Part shown: in pieces, positions 43,608-54,772 of the stretch
How positions within the stretch are numbered: position 1 is the stretch's first letter
How the letters are laid out: the number at the start of each line of letters is the position of its first letter
Assembly (NCBI GenBank): GCA_905221605.1
Contig: CAJNDS010000696.1
Span: forward strand, 1-60,000
Reading direction: 5' to 3'
Length of the DNA: 60,000 nt
DNA from: Symbiodinium natans
Taxonomy: Eukaryota > Sar > Dinophyceae > Suessiales > Symbiodiniaceae
Position numbers and translations under genes: made by a program
The notes under the pieces: model-generated
Database searches by the model: none
What the model was told of the DNA's origin: nothing
The model's input: only the letters and a program-made list of their open reading frames with translations

Positions 43608-43838
43608 GCCCCTAAGGTTTGCTTTTGTGTTGCGACTTCCGTGTTTTGAGGGGCTGTATGACGGAGGGTGTAGATACTTCCTGGACCCCTAAAGTATGTA
43701 AAGCGACGGCCCAACACCATAAGAGTGCCAGAATTTTACATTTTTTGTGGGGGGGTTAGGATTTTGCGACGTGCCTCACGGGATGCCCATTGTTTGATTC
43801 CTAGGTTTCTCTGGGATTTGCGGACTCCGGACCCCAAA

Positions 43839-43951
43839 CCCCCCTTATACTTTATACCAGCAGTCCTTATTAGGGACTCTAGTAGGGGGTACTCTTAAAC
43901 CCTATTGTATAAGGACTGTTAGAGGGGAACATCCCAACCTGAAACCCAGAA
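43839..43951 (+). repeat. MITE-like element, family H, copy 1
   Basis: CCCCTTATAC at the left, TAAGGACTGTTAGAGGGGAA near the right, then CATCCCA. An inner inverted repeat pairs CAGTCCTTAT with ATAAGGACTG. Relatives lie at 49,484-49,568 and, as a fragment, at about 23,483-23,515. Confidence 0.6.
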
Positions 43952-44597
43952 CCCTCTACAGCCCCTCAGCACTCTGGAGCTTGAGCCTAAACCCGAAACC
44001 CTAAACCCTAAACCCTAAACTCTGGGGCTCTTGGGGGAGATCTTCCTGTCTCTGAACTCTTCCTCGTCTAATATAGGGGTCCGAAGAAACACGAATAGTA
44101 TTCCATTATGGTCCCTGTATAGTTAATATACAAGACCCCCAAACCCTATTCTAATTATTCAGGCTCCTATATTTTCCTTCGTAGAGGTTCCGGGCAGTGA
44201 AACAGTTCAGGATTGCGGTTGGGGTGGATGGTTTGGGGTTTACGGCCGGGTGAGGAGCTTTCACATGGTCGGATTCATGCTTCAAGGCTTCGGGGCTTTC
44301 GGCGAGTTTCTTCGCGACTTTCGCTGGCGCTGCTGCAGGACCACCCGGGACGCGGACGGGGACATGAGCCTGCACCAGCGACAGGCCTAGCGCGCGTCGA
44401 CCGAATCCTTGTGGATCCGTTTCAAGCATTGGAGTTCAGTGCTTAGGAGACCCTTCAACAATACCCTAAGTTCCCTGAAGCTGCAAGAACCGTGAGCAGT
44501 TGCAAGCGGCTTGTGTGGTATGGCTACAGCTTGAGCGCCATGCACCCCAAAACCCCAAGCCCTGCGATAAACCCTACACCGCAGGGTTCCCTTTTTT

Positions 44598-44707
44598 CCC
44601 AAAAGGGTCCTAAATACCTGCATACTAGAAAGTAGGGTTTCTAGAATAGGAATTACTATTATGGTTCGGGTAAGTGACCCCCATATAGGTACTTAGGGTT
44701 CTTTGGG
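44598..44707 (-). repeat. MITE-like element, family A, copy 4 (reverse orientation)
   Basis: Read on the minus strand it matches the other copies: CCAAAGAACCCTAAGTACCT at one end, and AATACCTGCATACTAGAAAG on the plus strand at the other. Confidence 0.8.
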
Positions 44708-45390
44708 TTTTTCATCCCGAGTTTCTTGGGACCCCGAAGCGGCTTTAAACCCTGTAAACATTTTTTTGGCTCCTAGCAGGCCCCATGACAACAACCTGAA
44801 CCCTAAACCCTAAACCCTAAGCCCTCGAAGCCTGGAGGTTCAGGTCATCCGGAAGCGGCTCATGCAAATCCTGCCCATGGCCCAGCTGCCCACAGAGGTT
44901 AAGCCCTGAAGCACGAAACCCCCTAAGCCCCCCCAAAAACCCCTAAACCCCCCCCCCCCCGCCCCTAAAGCACCCTAAGCACCCTAAACCTGCTAAACCT
45001 AAACCCCTTATGGAGCCTAAGAGCCCAAACCTCTCGTAGCCCAAAGCCCTGACCCACCAGATACCCTAAACCCTAAACCCCGAAACCCTAAGCCCCCCCC
45101 CCCCCCCCCCTCAAGAAAGGCCCACCGAGACGACCTATCGACCTATAGAAGCGTTTCCAAAACCGACCTATAGAAGTGTTTCCAAACTAGTGTGCCCTAT
45201 TGTTTTTGTTCTTATTTTTATTGTTGTTATTGTTATTGTTACTGTTATTATTATAATTATTTATTTTTTGGGGCGGGGGTTCCTGTAATGATGAGGGTAG
45301 TATTTTGGGTAGATTAGTGATTAGGGCGACCTCCTTCCTTGGGAAATGCCCACACAAAACACGGAAGATTGGGATGCTAGCCAGCTTCCT

Positions 45391-45413
45391 CCCCCCCCCC
45401 CCCCCCCCCCCCC
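45391..45413. repeat. Poly-C tract, 23 nt
   Basis: Uninterrupted C run, followed closely by a TTTAGGG block (45,433-45,490). Confidence 0.9.
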
Positions 45414-45618
45414 GCGCAGGTTGAGGGTCCAGGGTTTAGGGTTTGGGGTTTAGGGTTCAGGGTTTAGGGTTTAGGGTTTAGGGTTTAGGGTGGTAGGCCC
45501 TTGGGATGTTTTCTATCTTCCCTTCTTGGGTTCAAAAGGACCACAGCCAAGGAACATTTTTCAGAGGGGCTTAAGGGCCATCCAGGGGTTTACTGTTTAG
45601 CCGAGTAGGATAGTCCGG

Positions 45619-45692
45619 AACCCTAAACCCTAAACCCTAAACCCTAAACCCTAAACCCTAAACCCTAAACCCTAAACCCTAAACCCTAAACC
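45619..45692 (-). repeat. Telomere-type block, 10 CCCTAAA units
   Basis: A perfect array ending in a CCCCTAAA unit. Confidence 0.95.
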
Positions 45693-45819
45693 CCTAAACC
45701 TAGAAGAAGCCTAATGACCCCGAGGCCTCGGCTTCCCTTTGACAAGCTCTCCACATCCCTAGTCCTGACCAAGCTGGAGGCCTGGGGGGGGAGCTGTGGA
45801 GCTTCGTAAGTTTTGGGGC

Positions 45820-46005
45820 TTACAGGGTTTTATAGGGTTTTATAGGGTTTTATAGGGTTTTAAGGGTTTTATAGGGTTTATAGTGTTTTATAGGTTTATA
45901 GGGGTTTGTAGGGTTTATGGAGTTTATAGGGTTTATAGGGTTTATAGGGTTTTTTTAGGGTTTTTTAGGGTTTATAGAATTTATAGGATTTATAGGGTTT
46001 AGGTT
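45820..46005 (+). repeat. Degenerate array of GGGTTTTATA and GGGTTTATA units
   Basis: About 15-18 units of 9-10 bp (GGGTTTTATA, then GGGTTTATA, GGGTTTTTTA). It is a telomere-like variant not seen elsewhere in the window. Confidence 0.85.
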
Positions 46006-47559
46006 TAGGGTTTAGTTTAGGGTTAGGGGTTAGGGTTTTGGAAGGGCTTAGGGTTTAAGACTAAGAGGTTCGGGCTTGGGGCTTAGCGTGCCCAGAGAGG
46101 CAATGCCGCTTACTTACGCAAGATACCTGAAATCACAATAGGGATCTTATCACACAGGAAGATAGCGCGTGAGAGGGTTTCTGAGGCGTAGGGCTTTGGA
46201 CGTGTGAGGCTTTTTAGTGGTGTTTAGGCTTCCAGGGTTCATAAGATGTTTTAGGGCTTCCGAAAAAAAGGGTTTAGGATCTGGGGCTAAGCGGCTAAAC
46301 GGGTTTTAGGGTTGGGGGGCTGTAAGGGGGTTAATGGTCATAGGGCTCATACGGATGACAGGTTAAACGGTTTTCGGGCTGTAGGCTTCAAGGGTTATGG
46401 AGTTACAGGCATGGGCCAAAACCGTAAGCCCTAAACCCTATATTGCCTACACCCTAAACTATGTTCCCAAAACCACGAACCACGGGGCCCACCAAGCCAA
46501 GCCCAAACCCGAACCGCCCCCGCCTAAAGCCTCAGATCTCTCTCCCGAGTTTTTGGGTTTTGTGACACACTTGGTCGCCCTAACAAAGTAGCCAAGCCCT
46601 AAAAAGGATGCCCTTTTTCATCATATGGGTACTGGGCTACCAAGCACAGCATTCTTCCGCCCTGCAACGTTTAAAAACCCGCAACCCCCAAACCCTGAAC
46701 CTGAGGCGTTGCGGTTACTGTCCATGGACGTCCACAGACTAAGGCCCCCCAAGTGGCACCCTTTATCTCCTTATTCTTAGCTAGGTTCTGTGTTTTATGG
46801 ATACGCCATGGGGGTCCCTGAAAAAAGGGGGTTGAACTGGGGGATGACGACTGTTACGAGGATTGCTGGAAACAAACCGGGGGGGGGCTCGGGAACGATC
46901 ATATACATGTACGTGCATACAGAAATGTGATAATAAGGCCCTTGTAGCGTCCCGAGCTGCAAAAAGCCTCGAAATGCAGGAGTGCATGCAGAAGCGCAAA
47001 GGACGCTTCAATGCCTTCAGAGCCGCTTGCGAGACATAAGGGGAAGTTGAGGTGAAAGGCTAGTTGGCTCCGGGTAGTTCCTCATTTGAGATGTTCTGAG
47101 CAAGAACACTGTGATCTTGGGCTTTCCAGCTTGTAGAGAATGATCGGATTGGGCTCTTGAGGTTCAACACGTTTTTTTGCCTCCACTTTTTGGGATCTGT
47201 TTTTGGTGGCGCCAACGGACGTCATACTCGCAGAAGCCACCCTTGCGCACCAGAGGAACCCATGAGTGGGATCTTGCACCCTACCGTGCTACCATCCTGA
47301 CAAAAGGCATATGGCGTATGGAACGTGAACCCTTCCGGGACTCATGTGGGGTTTCCGAAAATAGGGGTAGCCTTTTTTGGGGGGTCCCAAAAAGAGGATT
47401 CTATTCTATTTAGTGCATAAAAAGGGGTCCTCGCATCTTGGGAAAAGACCCGTCTAGTCCGAAAGGACAGCTGCCCTGCAAGCATATGAGGCCCTTGGTA
47501 GCCCAGTGGTACCCTTTACCCCTTTGTTTTTGTTCTGGTTTCCCTTATCAAATAGCCAA

Positions 47560-47561
47560 CC

Positions 47562-47592
<31 letters not shown>

Positions 47593-47595
47593 AAA
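47560..47595. repeat. Poly-C tract (23 nt) followed by poly-A
   Basis: C run 47,560-47,582 immediately followed by 14 A. The Pro/Lys-rich frame here is low-complexity. Confidence 0.9.
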
Positions 47596-47670
47596 ACAAA
47601 AAAAAAGAGAAAAAAGAGGTCCCCTTCTTGCTCATTATAATATGGTTGCTGGGGCTACTAAGAGGCCGAA

Positions 47671-47880
47671 GTGGAGCAATTCATCATCGCCTACGTGACC
47701 CAGAACGCCGAAGCTGCCAAAGGTGCAGCTGCGGCCCAGAAGAGACTGGGAGCTGAAGATCCCAACTATCGGAGTTTACGAGAATACGAGAAAAACCAGT
47801 CTTATAACAAGGACCCCCAAAAGGTGCCCTTAATTTGGGAAACCCTTCAAATACCCAACTTGTTCAGTGTTTGGGGTTGA
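47671..47880 (+). CDS. Possible gene fragment of about 45 codons
   Basis: The start EQFIIAYVTQNAEAAKGAAA and AQKRLGAEDPNYRSLREYEK has balanced, protein-like composition and sits in unique-looking DNA. The remainder runs into a short repeat (GGACCCCCAAAAGGTGCCCT). No family is recognised; chance is a real possibility. Confidence 0.2.
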   Translation: MEQFIIAYVTQNAEAAKGAAAAQKRLGAEDPNYRSLREYEKNQSYNKDPQKVPLIWETLQIPNLFSVWG

Positions 47881-48094
47881 AGGGTTCAAGAGTGTAAGAG
47901 TGTAAGGCTTAAGGGTTTAAAGGAAGGTTTGGGGGGGGGGGGGGTTGCAGGATGTTGCAGGGGTTAGGGTTACAAGGCTTCAAGCAGTCCGAACGCATGT
48001 CCGCTTCGGAGGCCGAATCAGTTGGCGGCGCGGCTAGATTGCCCCGTGCTTTCGCGCATTTCGCGAGAAATCCCCCGAGCACGCATTCCCCTGC

Positions 48095-48265
48095 ACGATG
48101 ATCACGCTTTCGGGCTACCAGCACATCCATTCCCCACAGCATCCATGCCCGTACGATGATTACGTTCGTGTTACCAGCACATTCATTCCCCAGAGCATCC
48201 ATGCCCGCACGATGCTTACGTTCGTGTTAGCAGCACATCAATATCCCAGAGCATCCATGCCTGCG
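48095..48265 (+). repeat. 56-58-bp tandem repeat, about 3 units
   Basis: Units share ACGATGATTACGTTCGTGTT, then CCAGCACAT and CAGAGCATCCATGCCCG. Units 2 and 3 differ at about seven positions. The open frames follow the repeat. Confidence 0.8.
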
Positions 48266-48470
48266 CGACGAATGCAGGCTTTCCACCCCTTCTTTCTAAA
48301 GTTCTTCTAGAGAGAAGTAGAGAGAGAAAGAAAAGGAGAAAAACAAAAACCCTAAACCCTAGACCCTAAACCCTAGACCCCCCCCCCAACCCCTAAACAA
48401 ACACGTCTAAAAGCTTAGGAAGCTTTGGGATGCAGAGTTTACATGGGAGGCTAAAACATGCTAGTGCCAG

Positions 48471-48574
48471 GACCCGGAGTGGGCCCTGATTGTTTTTTTT
48501 TCGGTTTGGGCTTCCCTTATCATCCCCTTAAAACCAAAAGGGCACCCTGTTTATTTCTAGGTTACTCCTGGGTC
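48471..48574 (+). repeat. MITE-like element, family F, copy 1
   Basis: Ends GACCCGGAGTGGGCCCT and GGTTACTCCTGGGTC, interior CCCTTAAAACCAAAAGGG. The second copy is at 54,287-54,389. Confidence 0.75.
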
Positions 48575-48736
48575 TTGAATACGTATTCTATTCTAGCTTT
48601 GAAATAAGACAACAAGCTCTCGTCAAATACATCTCAAAACTTCTGCCATGTTCATGTGCTCTAGGATGTTCACGTTCTGCGTCAGAAAGCCCAAGACCGG
48701 CTGCAAATCAACGTTTTCACGATAGCCTCCTTCAAT

Positions 48737-48843
48737 CCAAGAAATCCTAAGTACCTATATGAGGGACACTTACCCAAGCCATAAAAGCAATTCCCATCGC
48801 AGAAGCCCTACTTTCTACTTTGTCTGTACTTGGGATCCTTTGG
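48737..48843 (+). repeat. MITE-like element, family A, copy 5
   Basis: CCTAAGTACCTATATGAGGG at the left; the diverged right end GTCTGTACTTGGGATCC is about 75% matched to the left end. Confidence 0.7.
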
Positions 48844-48849
48844 TTATAT

Positions 48850-49560
48850 CGGGAAGCTAAGACAACCATCCTTGTTTCAGCGTCGCATCCCTTCATTAAG
48901 ACATCCTCCCTTATTTGCAAGCCTTAGTTTAGGGCTTTTTCTAGTTCACAGGTTATTGTCCTAAAGTAGTAAAAATCCTCGAACTATTCAGGAGTGTTGC
49001 TTTCTTAAATTCGGGAAGGTATGTGTACGATAAGGGGACAACCCTTAATCAAAAGTAGTTTCCTGTATTTTCTCTTTTGGCGCCTGAAATCCTGCCGACA
49101 CCTAGGTTTTCAGCACATTTAATTAGACAGCGTTCCCAAACCAGCGCCACATTTTGTCGGGGTTCAGGGTTTGGGTTCAGGCTGAGCAGTCTTGAATATG
49201 CAGATTTTCGAGTCCGAATTCCCGATTTCACGAGTACAAGGCCAACACAAAGGATCTAACAGATGATCTTCGATAGGCTTCCTCGACAGGCCCTCTGTCA
49301 GGAATCTACTCGAAGGTTCTTCTTTGTCATTGTGGGGTAACATTTGACATTTGTAAGGGCACTTAAGCTCAATAAGGAATGAAATTTCAAATTGTTGATG
49401 CTATCCCAACCATGAACTAGTCTTGCGTACTCATGGCGTGACAACCAATGTTGTTTGAGGTTAGAATTTGATCGCTCCCCCCTTATACTGACAGTCCTCT
49501 TTAGTGATAGTATGTGTCCCCCCTTAAAATCCCTTGTATGGATTGCTAGAAGAAGGGTGA
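48850..49560. other. Low-repeat stretch without a supported gene
   Basis: Overlapping frames of 60-88 codons on both strands at 49,049-49,564 show no recognisable domain. The right end overlaps family H copy 2 (49,484-49,568). Confidence 0.35.
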
Positions 49561-49568
49561 ACATCCCA
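49484..49568 (+). repeat. MITE-like element, family H, copy 2
   Basis: CCCCCCTTATACTGACAGTCC at the left and GAACATCCCAAC at the right, as in 43,839-43,951. Confidence 0.55.
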
Positions 49569-49569
49569 A

Positions 49570-49680
49570 CCTAAACACTAAACCCTAAACCCTAAGCCCT
49601 AAACGCTAAACCCTAAACCCTAAACCCTAAACCCTAAACCCTAAACCCTAAACCCTAAACCCTAAACCCTAAACCCTACA
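49570..49680 (-). repeat. Telomere-type block, about 15 CCCTAAA units
   Basis: The left part has variants (CCCTAAG, CGCTAAA); the right part is perfect. Confidence 0.95.
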
Positions 49681-49789
49681 TCATCCCAAGCTCCCCCCCC
49701 CAGCTGAACCAAGGAGCTCCGGTGAGGCGGCGTGCAAACCGGAGCCCCAGGCCAGGCACTCGTTGAGTGTGCTGTCCCCAGGTCCTTGG

Positions 49790-49934
49790 TAGGGTTTAGG
49801 GTTTAGGGTTTAGGGTTTAGGGTTTAGGGTTTAGGGTTTAGGGTTTAGGGTTTAGGGTTTAGGGTTTAGGGTTTAGGGTTTAGAGTAGGGTTTAGGGTTA
49901 AGGGTTTAGGGTTTAGGGTTTAGGGTTTAGGGTA
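49790..49934 (+). repeat. Longest telomere-type block, about 20 TTTAGGG units
   Basis: A 145-bp array with two small interruptions. It faces away from the CCCTAAA block at 49,570-49,680 across 110 bp. Confidence 0.95.
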
Positions 49935-49989
49935 GGAATCGAGGGAATTCTAGGGCCCCTATATATACCCTTTAAGAGATTCTATAGGG

Positions 49990-50048
49990 CCCTGTCTATA
50001 TATATATAATATATATATATATATAATATATATATATATATATAATAT
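49990..50048. repeat. TA microsatellite
   Basis: TATATA runs in three parts separated by AATA. Confidence 0.9.
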
Positions 50049-50689
50049 ACCCTGAACTTTAGGAGTTTAGGATTTACAGTTTAGGGTGGAGTGTTTGTAG
50101 GGTGTGCAGTAGGGTTCAGGAGTTTAGGGTGTGGGGTTTTAGGGTTTCGGGTTTAGGAGTTTGGGATTTAGAGGTTAGGGTGTAGGGTTAGCAGTTTATA
50201 AGGATTCAGGATTCAGCCGTTAATTACACAGCGCGGTGTCACTTTTGCGGTTGGGTCGCTGCCACAGAGCAGTTTGGCAGTGAGTGCTTCCCTAAACCCT
50301 ATAAGCCTTAGACTCTAAACCCGTCTCCATTTTAGCTCAAGCAACCCCGCGTTTCCATGCCCTTAGGAGATCATTGTGTGGCACGGCGGGGGTACTTGGG
50401 TTGGCGAATCTCCTGAGTGCTCCCCGTACAAGGTTTAGTCATCTCTGAGACATGCGCAGTGTGTGATCTGTTGTTTGTGCTGGACTAGTGACTAGTGGCT
50501 CGGAGCCGCTTGGGAAAGAAGCGAAGTGATGGAAGAGTCTTTTGAGGCCTCCAACAAGTCCTGCTTAAACCTTAAAACCCAGGATGGTTAAATGGAATTG
50601 TATGTGGTTCAATTACCATCAATTTCCATGCCTTTTCAAGCCCACAAGCGCTAAATCTTCATTTTCCTTAAGCCCCTATGCTTGCCAGC

Positions 50690-51070
50690 GCATCATTCTG
50701 CATTAGCAAAGTTATTTGTCTAAAAAAGTCGGCACTGCACCAATCCCGCCTCCAAAAACAGCTCCTCCACAAACGGAGGCCCCAGACGGCTCGAGAGGCC
50801 ATAGAAGGCCCGAGATGCCCCAGAAGGCTTGGGACGCCCCAGAAGTTTTTGCAAGGTTTTGGGAGGGGCCCGGGAGACCCCGACAGACCCCGGGAGGCCC
50901 GGGAAAGCGAGTTAAGCAAGAAGCAAGAAAAAATCGTCAAAACCTGCCCAAAGCCCCGGACACTGCAACCAAAAGGGTGTTCAGCAAGAAGCAAAAACAC
51001 AAACGCATCAGAACCTGTCAAAAACAGCCCAAAACCCCGGACACAAATCCTATATCATTTCTATAAACCC
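50690..51070. other. GC-rich stretch with an internal imperfect duplication
   Basis: AGCAAGAAGCAA recurs at about 50,914 and 50,982, each followed by a segment with AACCTG and CCCCGGACAC. Overlapping frames of about 115-130 codons on both strands arise from this. No domain is recognised and I do not call a gene. Confidence 0.4.
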
Positions 51071-51428
51071 TAAACCTTAAACCCGAAGCTCAACCTATGG
51101 GCCGTCTACTTCCTTCACTGCACAGGAAGAGGGAGCGGCAGCAGACGGAGGAATCGGAGCACTAGCTCTCGTTCAGGCGCCTTTTGGGGTTCAGCGTTCT
51201 GGGGTTTTGGGGTCCCCGCTGTGAGATCTTTGTTTTATTTGGTTCTTGAGAGATGGTTTGTTTGTTCATTATAAGTATTTCAGGGTTTTGGGGCTTCAAG
51301 TTTTCAGAGGGTTTAGGGCATATCATTGCAAATTTCGCAGTTGTTGCTTCAGGGCGTTTTGCGGGTGACCTCCAAGCTGGTAGGCCAATCTCGGCACAGG
51401 CGGGGAACTAATCCTGAACCCTTATTTG

Positions 51429-51534
51429 CAGGTTCATGGGTAGCTATAAGCAAGGTTATTAAGTACCCTAAATAGGGTTATAAGTATGGTTACCATGATT
51501 ATACACTACTTATAACTACCGTGAAACTCCAAGT
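51429..51534 (+). repeat. MITE-like element, family B, copy 3
   Basis: CAGGTTCATGGGTAGC at the left, CTACCGTGAAACTCCAAGT at the right, interior AGTACCCTAAATAGGG. Confidence 0.75.
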
Positions 51535-52296
51535 AACCCTAAACCCTTAACCCTAAGCAGGTGCGGTTCATGCAGAGCGCGTGTCTTGCGCAGCAGTCAC
51601 CGAACGAAACACCCGGCCTCCCTTGAAGCCCACAACTCTGGAAACAAAACGGCCTCCCCCAAATCTAAGCCCTAAATCTGAAATCTTCAGTCCTAAAACC
51701 TTGAAACATCATAACCACACCCTAAGCCCCAAGAACAGCCCCGACCGCGCCAGGTGAAGCCGGAGCCACCTAGCAAAGGCGAGTCGCGGGCACGCAAGCG
51801 TGGGACTCTCAGCTGAGGGGTTGCCCAAAGCACAATGGCTAGAAATGTGTCGGGTTGAAGGGGTTAGGGTTAGGGTCAAATTTTAGGGTTTGTTTAGGGA
51901 TTAGGGTTTAGGGTTTAGGGTTGAGGGCCCCCAAAACCTAAACCATTTTTGTAGGTAGTATATGAGGAAGGCCCTTGGATGTTCTGCCAGTACCGTCCCT
52001 TATTGGGTTCAAGAGGATGCTATCTAGGAATTTTCCCGAGGGCTCTAAGGTCAACCGAATTCCCACAGTTCTTTCTTTCGAGTATACAGCATCACAACTC
52101 TAAACCCTAAATCCTAAACCCTAAACCCTAAACCCTAAACCCTAAACCCTATAAACCCTAGCCTTAATGCAGGGCTTTGGGCCCAAAGCTGTTGGAGCGT
52201 GAGCTGGTTTCACACAAATGTTCCGAAAGCTATAGTTCTTGTTGGCTACGAGCTTCTTGGGGTTTCTTGTCACCCTCATCCTACGACTTGGCCCTA

Positions 52297-52387
52297 CTTT
52301 AGGGTTTAGGGTTTAGGGTTTAGGGTTTAGGGTTTAGGGTTTAGGGTTTAGGGTTTAGGGTTTAGGGTTTAGGGTTTAGGGTTTAGG
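52297..52387 (+). repeat. Telomere-type block, 12-13 TTTAGGG units
   Basis: A perfect array, ending at an inverted-orientation CCCTAAG motif. Confidence 0.95.
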
Positions 52388-52778
52388 CCCTAAGCCCTAT
52401 ACACCCTAAGCCAGTGCAAGCGTGCCAATAAATTAAGGCGCATGTCCCTTGAGGCCCATGTACCTAGATATACTTGGGCTTTGAGGGGCTTCCTCTTGAG
52501 CAGCTTCAGGGCAGAAATAAGTACGAAATAGGTGCACGGACCGTCCCGGACCCTTCGGTCTTAAGGGTCATAGTAGGTAAACCCTAGCCCTACATAGCTA
52601 AGGTCGCGTTCGTGACAGTGTGCATTTCCTTCCTTCGCCATGTCGAAACTCGAATTTTGAGCGATTTCGCCACAAATCCTCATCGTACTGTTTGTCGTTT
52701 TCGTTTGTTCCATCTTCTTTTGCTCCTCTATAGGGTTTAGGGTTTATAGGGTTTAGGGTTTAGGGATGCTGCGCCAGG

Positions 52779-53174
52779 ATGCTTGACGTTTTGGGATCAA
52801 GACGCACCGTCACAAGCCTTTTGCGAACAAGCCCACAACACTGGAATGTTCAGCGTGCGTTTGCCTTTTACAACATGTATTGCAAGAGTCTATGTTTGAT
52901 TTTTCTGCAACCCGGCGTGCTGTCCCAAGTGTGCATGCCTTGTGCGAACATGCTAGCAAGCACTGCTAGTTACAGCATTTTTGCTTTATTCTACAACATA
53001 CAAGACCGCGGTCACAAATCTTCCCAAACTATTCTGCTGCCGAAACCACCAAACAACTTGTTGAACAATCAACAAAAGTACAAGCCTGACTGGCGTGTGC
53101 ATGTCTTGGATGTCATCAAAAAAACCATGTCTTGTCAGCGAACACCCCACAAAACTACAGCATCACGGCGGTGA
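52779..53174 (+). CDS. Unrecognised 131-codon frame
   Basis: It is the longest frame in the repeat-rich part that does not come from a simple repeat. It starts just after a TTTAGGG block and ends just before a CCCTAAA block, so the whole insert is unique DNA. The composition is plausible (Cys-rich middle; DWRVHVLDVIKKTM near the end), but I see no domain or splice structure. Chance or a gene remnant are equally likely. Confidence 0.25.
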   Translation: MLDVLGSRRTVTSLLRTSPQHWNVQRAFAFYNMYCKSLCLIFLQPGVLSQVCMPCANMLASTASYSIFALFYNIQDRGHKSSQTILLPKPPNNLLNNQQKYKPDWRVHVLDVIKKTMSCQRTPHKTTASRR

Positions 53175-53226
53175 CAACCCTAAACCCTAAACCCTAAACC
53201 CTAAACCCTAAACCCTAAACCCTAAA
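53168..53226 (-). repeat. Telomere-type block, 8 CCCTAAA units
   Basis: A perfect array with a final CCCTAAAT. Confidence 0.95.
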
Positions 53227-53537
53227 TCCTTACATCCAAGGCCACCGCCAGACGCCTGCCAAGGGCATCCAGAGTCTTGGATCCCTAAACCCTTTATGAA
53301 GGTTTACGACACCCCCAATGTTCGACCCCCTAAATAGTAGGAGCCCCTGATAATAAGGACCCTAATAAGGTACTAGACCCTAAAGCCTAAACCCTAACCC
53401 CTAAACCCTACACCCTATACCCTAAACCCTAAACCCTAAGCCCTAAACCCCCTAATTTCGGAAACCCCCTTATAAGCCGTTTAAACCTCGAACCCTGGAG
53501 ACCCGACAATCCCCAGACTCTGAAGGTTTGTGGGGGT

Positions 53538-53608
53538 TCAGGGTTCAGGGTTCAGGGTTCAGGGTTTAGGGTTTAGGGTTTAGGGTTTAGGGTTTAGGGT
53601 TTAGGGTT
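53538..53608 (+). repeat. Telomere-type block with TTCAGGG variants
   Basis: Four TTCAGGG units followed by six to seven TTTAGGG units: a homogeneous variant block next to a canonical block. Confidence 0.95.
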
Positions 53609-53969
53609 TCAGGAACAGGGAGAGGGCATGCAAAATGTTCCCCGAGGTAAGTGCTTCTAGGACCCAAATGTAGGATCTTTATTATTCCCTTTTTTAGGGT
53701 TTAGGTTCTACAGACCGCGTGAAACCAGAAAGGGTACGCGTTCCAGGCTTAGGTTCCTTGGGTCTAGTGTTGTATCGACGAAGTGTCGACACGTTCTTTC
53801 TCGCAGCATACAATATAGCGTTCTTAAGAAAGGGGTTCAAGGGGGTAGGTACCTAGAAAAGCTTAGGAAGCCTTAGAGAGTAGTGGGGTTACATATCCCC
53901 CGTGAACCCGACCCCTGAGCCCTGATCCCTAAGCCGATGTTTGGGTTTCAGGTGTTGATCCCTAAGCCT

Positions 53970-54169
53970 CCCCGCTTGCTTACTGTTGGTCAGTAGGGGG
54001 AATGAGGGAGTGGGGTACCCTATAGAATGCCTTAAAGGGTATATATATAGGGGGATATAGGGTACCTGGGAAAGGGGTACCCTATAGAATGCCTTAAAGG
54101 GTATATATAGGGAGATATAGGGTACCTCATTCCCTCATTCCCTACTAACCAACGGTAAGCTTGAGGCGG
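53970..54169. repeat. MITE-like element, family G, with long terminal inverted repeats and a duplicated core
   Basis: The outer arms (left GCTTACTGTTGGTCAGTAGG, right CCCTACTAACCAACGGTAAG) pair over about 45 bp. The core ACCCTATAGAATGCCTTAAA with TATATAGGG is present twice in tandem (54,015 and 54,077), each ending GATATAGGGTACCT. Confidence 0.8.
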
Positions 54170-54286
54170 GGTGCGATCTCTGCTGTGCGGCGGTTCGTCC
54201 TGGCGTCGAGGAGAAAGAAGGCACGCCTGCAACAGGCCCCCCAGGGAGGGGCACTGAATGAAAGGTTGAGGGTTTAGGGTTTCTAG

Positions 54287-54389
54287 GACCGGGAGTAGGC
54301 CCTTTTTCCTTTTTTTAGGGTTGGGGTTCCCTGATAATCCCCTTAAAACCAAAAAGGGTACCCTTTTATTCCTAGGTTACTCCCGGGTC
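54287..54389 (+). repeat. MITE-like element, family F, copy 2
   Basis: Ends GGACCGGGAGTAGG and GTTACTCCCGGGTC, interior CCCCTTAAAACCAAAAAGGG. It matches 48,471-48,574. Confidence 0.75.
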
Positions 54390-54699
54390 GAGGTTTTTGC
54401 GTTTGGGAGGGGCATGAAGTTGGAGTGCATCGTGGCTCAGAGTATGTAACCCTAAACCCTCAACCCTCAACCCTAAACCCCGAACCCTAAACCCTAAACC
54501 CCAAACCCTAAACCCTAAACCCTAAACCCTCTTGGCCCTCTGGCAAGCCGTGGCTTCTTTTGGGGTGCAGGGGTGGCGGAAGGATCCAGAACTGGGTATC
54601 TGGTGACCAACCTCCAAGTTCGGAGCCCTACTTGGGGTTTAGTGTTTAGGGTTTAGGGTTCAGGGTTTAGGGTTCAGGGTTTAGGGTTTAGGGTTTCAG

Positions 54700-54772
54700 T
54701 AGGGTAACCATGGTTAAAACCTTCCTTAGGGTACCTATAACCCCACGGAGAACTACCCATGAATCTCCATGC
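54700..54772 (+). repeat. MITE-like element, family B, partial copy
   Basis: GGTAACCATGGTTAAAACC, then CTACCCATGAATCTCC at the right. The left end is missing and replaced by a TTTAGGG block. Confidence 0.6.

Noticed and set aside
50668-51073. Overlapping frames of about 115-130 codons on both strands near 50.7-51.1 kb
   Set aside because: All arise from one GC-rich, partly duplicated stretch; composition is biased and no domain is visible.
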